Part shown: piece by piece, positions 61,500-64,000 of the stretch
Position numbering within the stretch: the stretch's first letter is position 1
How the letters are laid out: every line of letters begins with the position of its first letter
From: Septoria linicola
Lineage: Eukaryota > Ascomycota > Dothideomycetes > Mycosphaerellales > Mycosphaerellaceae
Direction: 5' to 3'
Length of the DNA: 64,000 bases
Assembly: GCA_024114885.1 (NCBI GenBank)
Contig: CP099433.1
Location: 466,856 to 530,855, forward strand
Program-made: the position numbers and the translations under genes
The notes under the pieces: model-generated
The model's database searches: none
What the model saw: only the letters and a program-made list of their open reading frames with translations
What the model was told of the DNA's origin: nothing

Positions 61500-62830
61500 A
61501 CGAGTAATTCTTCGATATCTTTTACGTTAACGCTTTCTCTATATAGGTGATTTAGAGCGAGCTACCTATAATTAATAAGATCTACTCTTAGGAGTTAATA
61601 AATATCGCTTTCGTACTTATACGGATATAAAGACCTAAGAGAGTTTCTAATAACGAGTACAAGCGGTTAAGGAAGAAGTATTAGCTGTTTTATATTAAGA
61701 ATAACTAGCTCTAGCGCTAAGAGCGAGTAGCTAGACCTCTATAGCGAGTTATCGATAAACCTAAAGTACGAGCTCGTATTATTAAGGTATACTATTATAA
61801 GAACGGTCATCGTAGCGCTAAACAGATATATAATCTTATCCGTAAGCGATAGTAGTAGGATAGGGTTTAGTCTTAGATTTCGCTCGCTATTCGGTAGTAT
61901 ACTATTTATAGTCTTTAGTATAGAAGATAGGTACCTAGAGAACTACAAATCCCGCTCTAGGTTACGGTTAGCTAGAGGTAGTATATCGATAGCTTATATA
62001 TCTCGAAGAACTATTCGCTAATAGTTATATGCGAATCTCTATCGCGCTAGCTAGAAGTACGTATATTCTAGTACCTAGCGAAGAGTATCTCCTTAGTATA
62101 GATAGTAAGGTTTATATAGGAAGAGATCTTTTACTAGTAGGGTACTACTATAGAAGTTATCCTCGATAACTATAAGACTAACCTTAGTAACGTAGAGAAG
62201 CTACTACTATCGTATAGTATTAAACATATTAATATTTCGCTATACTATCCTTAGTCTAATACTATCGTTAAAGTCGGCTATAAGACAATATTAGACGCTT
62301 ACTTAAAGCTCTCTAACGGCGGCCTTTATACGATTCGTAACTATATTCTAGCGGTTCTATAGGTAGAGAGAACGATAATAGTCTCTACTACCGGCCTAAT
62401 ACTATTAGAGATAATAATTAGGCGTGACGTAGTACTACTAATCGAGCTAGAATACTATACCTTCTAGATTATAGATTAGGGCAAGGTTAAGACTAGAGTA
62501 GAGCTTCTTACGATTCGAGCTTAAGCTCTAGAAGCTATAGAAACGACTATAGAAGAAGGACGACTACGTTAATAGCGTCTCTAAGAACAGAATAAGGCGT
62601 ACTTCGATAAATATCGCTATATAGACCTTACTATATTAAAGGAAAGAGATCTCGTATTAGTATACTACTCTAAGTTAAAAACTAGCTTCTTCTATAAGCT
62701 TACGTTTAGGTAGGAAGGCCCTTTTAGAGTATCTAAAGTATTATAGAGAGGTATATCGTATAAACTTAAGGAACTAGATAGCTCTAAGCGAGAGTATATC
62801 TATAAGAGGATAGACCTTAAGAAATATACC
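61500..62830 (+). pseudogene. gypsy-3 integrase relic
   Basis: The plus strand reads ARIIKVYYYKNGHRSAKQIY (zinc-binding region), VICESLSR, EVILDNYKTNLSN (second catalytic Asp, about 62165), and INISLYYPQSNTIVKVGYKTI for the YHPQSNG..E block with the catalytic Glu now Lys. The C-terminal tail reads LVLVYYSKLKTSF and KELDSSKREYIYKRI. Confidence 0.83.
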
Positions 62831-62959
62831 TTTCTATAAGAAAACCTAAAGCTAGTTCTAGATTAGGTTAAACTAGAAGAAGTACTACTACTAATAGAGA
62901 AGGTTATAGAACTAGGACTTCTACTTAGGTACAAGTATCTATAGATCTTTATTAGTAAG

Positions 62960-63849
62960 CTATTAGTAATAACTTAAGAAGAAAGAGAGAGTTATATACG
63001 CTAGCTACTAATAGAGCTTAAAGAGGAAGTAGAAGACTTAGTAAGCTAAAGGCTAAAGCTAGCCTAGTAGAGCTAAAGAAGTAGAAATTCGATAGGCGAT
63101 ACTTAATTAGAGGTATAAGCTAAGATCTAGCTACTAAAGCCTAGCCTCTACTATAAAAGAGCTAATCTTCCTAAGTCTATACTATCCTAAGCGCTTCTTT
63201 TACTCCTAGAGCTCTAATCTAACCTTCTCGAGCGCTTCTCTTATTCCTAAAGCTACTATTAAGCTCTAATTAGAGCTTCCTAAGCTTATAATTTACTAGA
63301 CTAGTAGAAATCTAGCTAAATCTTAGCTATCCTAAGTACTTCTTTTATTCCTAAAGCTACTATCGAGCTCTAATCTAAGCCTCCTAAGCTTCTCTTTTAC
63401 TAGATTAGTAGAAATCTAGCTAATCCTAACTATCCCGACGCTATTTTCTATAGCTAAGATAAGTATCTATATAGCTAGTTACTCCTCTAAGCTTAACTTT
63501 TAAGTATAGACTTTATATCTACTAGCTAACCTACTATCCTACTCCTTTTTCTAAGTCCCGAGCCTACTATCGCTATAAAAGTCAGCTGTCCTAAGCTACT
63601 TTCTACTACTAGGTCTTAAAAATCTAAGCTAGACTTATACTTCTAAAGCTCTTTTCTACTAGCGATTTCTAAGGTTAGTATTATAATCTACCTTCCTAGA
63701 GCCCTTTTCTATTACTAATTAGCGAAGTAAGATAATAATTTTCTATTCTAAAGATCTTTTTACTACTAATTTTCGCCTAACTAAAGGAATTACTAAAGAT
63801 ATTAGTTTCTAGTAGAGAATTCTTAAAGTTTAAGGTTTTTCAGCCTATA
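62960..63849. other. Terminal subtelomere between gypsy-3 and the telomere
   Basis: About 0.9 kb without a recognisable gene. It is rich in CTAAGCT and AGCTCTAAT words, contains a short tandem repeat (63190-63430) and ends directly in TTAGGG. No 3' LTR of gypsy-3 was seen. Confidence 0.6.
63190..63430. repeat. 104-bp imperfect tandem repeat near the telomere
   Basis: TTATTCCTAAAGCTACTAT occurs at 63241 and again at 63345, 104 bp apart, and the AGTAGAAATCTAGCTAA word follows each at the same distance. About two and a half units, with C/T and G/A differences. Confidence 0.8.
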
Positions 63850-64000
63850 TTAGGGTTAGGGTTAGGGTTAGGGTTAGGGTTAGGGTTAGGGTTAGGGTTA
63901 GGGTTAGGGTTAGGGTTAGGGTTAGGGTTAGGGTTAGGGTTAGGGTTAGGGTTAGGGTTAGGGTTAGGGTTAGGGTTAGGGTTAGGGTTAGGGTTAGGGT
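63850..64000 (+). repeat. Telomeric repeat (TTAGGG)n
   Basis: About 25 uninterrupted TTAGGG units to the end of the window, G-rich strand 5' to 3' outward, as at a right-hand chromosome end. No degenerate units. Confidence 0.98.

Larger units (their letters stand above)
54897..62960 (+). mobile_element. Ty3/gypsy retrotransposon gypsy-3
   Basis: The last element before the telomere, on the plus strand: gag, protease, RT-RNase H and integrase in the order of Ty3/gypsy. The protein blocks resemble those of gypsy-1 much more than gypsy-2 (RT box F-L-N-N in both; the VELEYYTF integrase block in both), so gypsy-1 and gypsy-3 are one family. The 3' LTR is not visible. The element may have been cut by loss of the chromosome end. 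Confidence 0.85.

Noticed and set aside
1..63849. Bacterial or mitochondrial origin because of AT-rich, ORF-poor sequence
   Set aside because: TTAGGG telomere, spliceosomal introns, Ty1/copia, Ty3/gypsy, hAT and Fot1 elements and the RIP signature all point to a filamentous ascomycete nucleus.
63061..63849. Non-coding RNA or tRNA gene near the telomere
   Set aside because: No cloverleaf or conserved A/B box was found; only a 104-bp imperfect repeat.

Overview
This window is the right-hand end of a chromosome of a filamentous ascomycete (Pezizomycotina-type) fungus. It ends in about 25 perfect TTAGGG repeats (63850-64000), with the G-rich strand running outward. Nearly all the rest is transposon and subtelomeric gene debris saturated with repeat-induced point mutation (RIP). 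CpA and TpG are almost absent, TpA is greatly over-represented, and CpG survives. Gln, Trp and Arg codons have therefore become TAG/TAA and ATG is almost gone, so there is essentially no open reading frame and no demonstrably working gene. I identified features by reading frames in which TAG/TAA stand where Gln/Trp are expected and Tyr/Ile/Asn where His/Cys/Met/Asp are expected. Species cannot be told from this sequence.

Left third (1-21278), a four-level nest. A subtelomeric repeat A (1-328 and 19698-21278; second copy 48222-50132) was split by a Ty1/copia element on the minus strand (copia-1, 329-19697, 278-bp LTRs, 5-bp target duplication GTAGA). Copia-1 was split by a hAT DNA transposon (5086-18146, 17-bp inverted termini, 8-bp target duplication CTCTTTCT). 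The hAT was in turn invaded by a second, less mutated copia copy on the plus strand (copia-2, 5537-10855). Apart from copia-2, the hAT is about 7.7 kb. It holds a minus-strand hAT transposase relic, at least one more minus-strand reading frame and, unexpectedly, two plus-strand relics of histone H3-like proteins. Several short introns in it share a paired GTAGTCGGYA motif, so this is a cargo-carrying hAT with introner-like introns.

Middle (21279-48221). It has a 64-bp pyrimidine-rich satellite, a 198-bp tandem array (four units) and an 18-bp minisatellite that grew out of it. An unidentified gene relic follows (about 23080-25100), then a plus-strand Ty3/gypsy element (gypsy-1, about 25100-32470), a minus-strand Ty3/gypsy element (gypsy-2, about 33500-38300) and a duplicated segment B (38497-40153; second copy 53222-54896). 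Next come plus-strand gene relics interrupted by a DD34E Tc1/mariner element (43001-44291) and a second 64-bp satellite (46356-47185).

Right third (48222-64000). The second copy of segment A runs into a long unidentified plus-strand gene relic (to about 51700). It is followed by a DD35D Fot1/pogo transposase relic (about 51880-53215), segment B copy 2, a third Ty3/gypsy element (gypsy-3, about 54897-62960; its retropepsin fragment is the only 86-codon stop-free stretch), about 0.9 kb of subtelomeric sequence with a 104-bp repeat, and the telomere. No tRNA, rRNA or CRISPR was seen.
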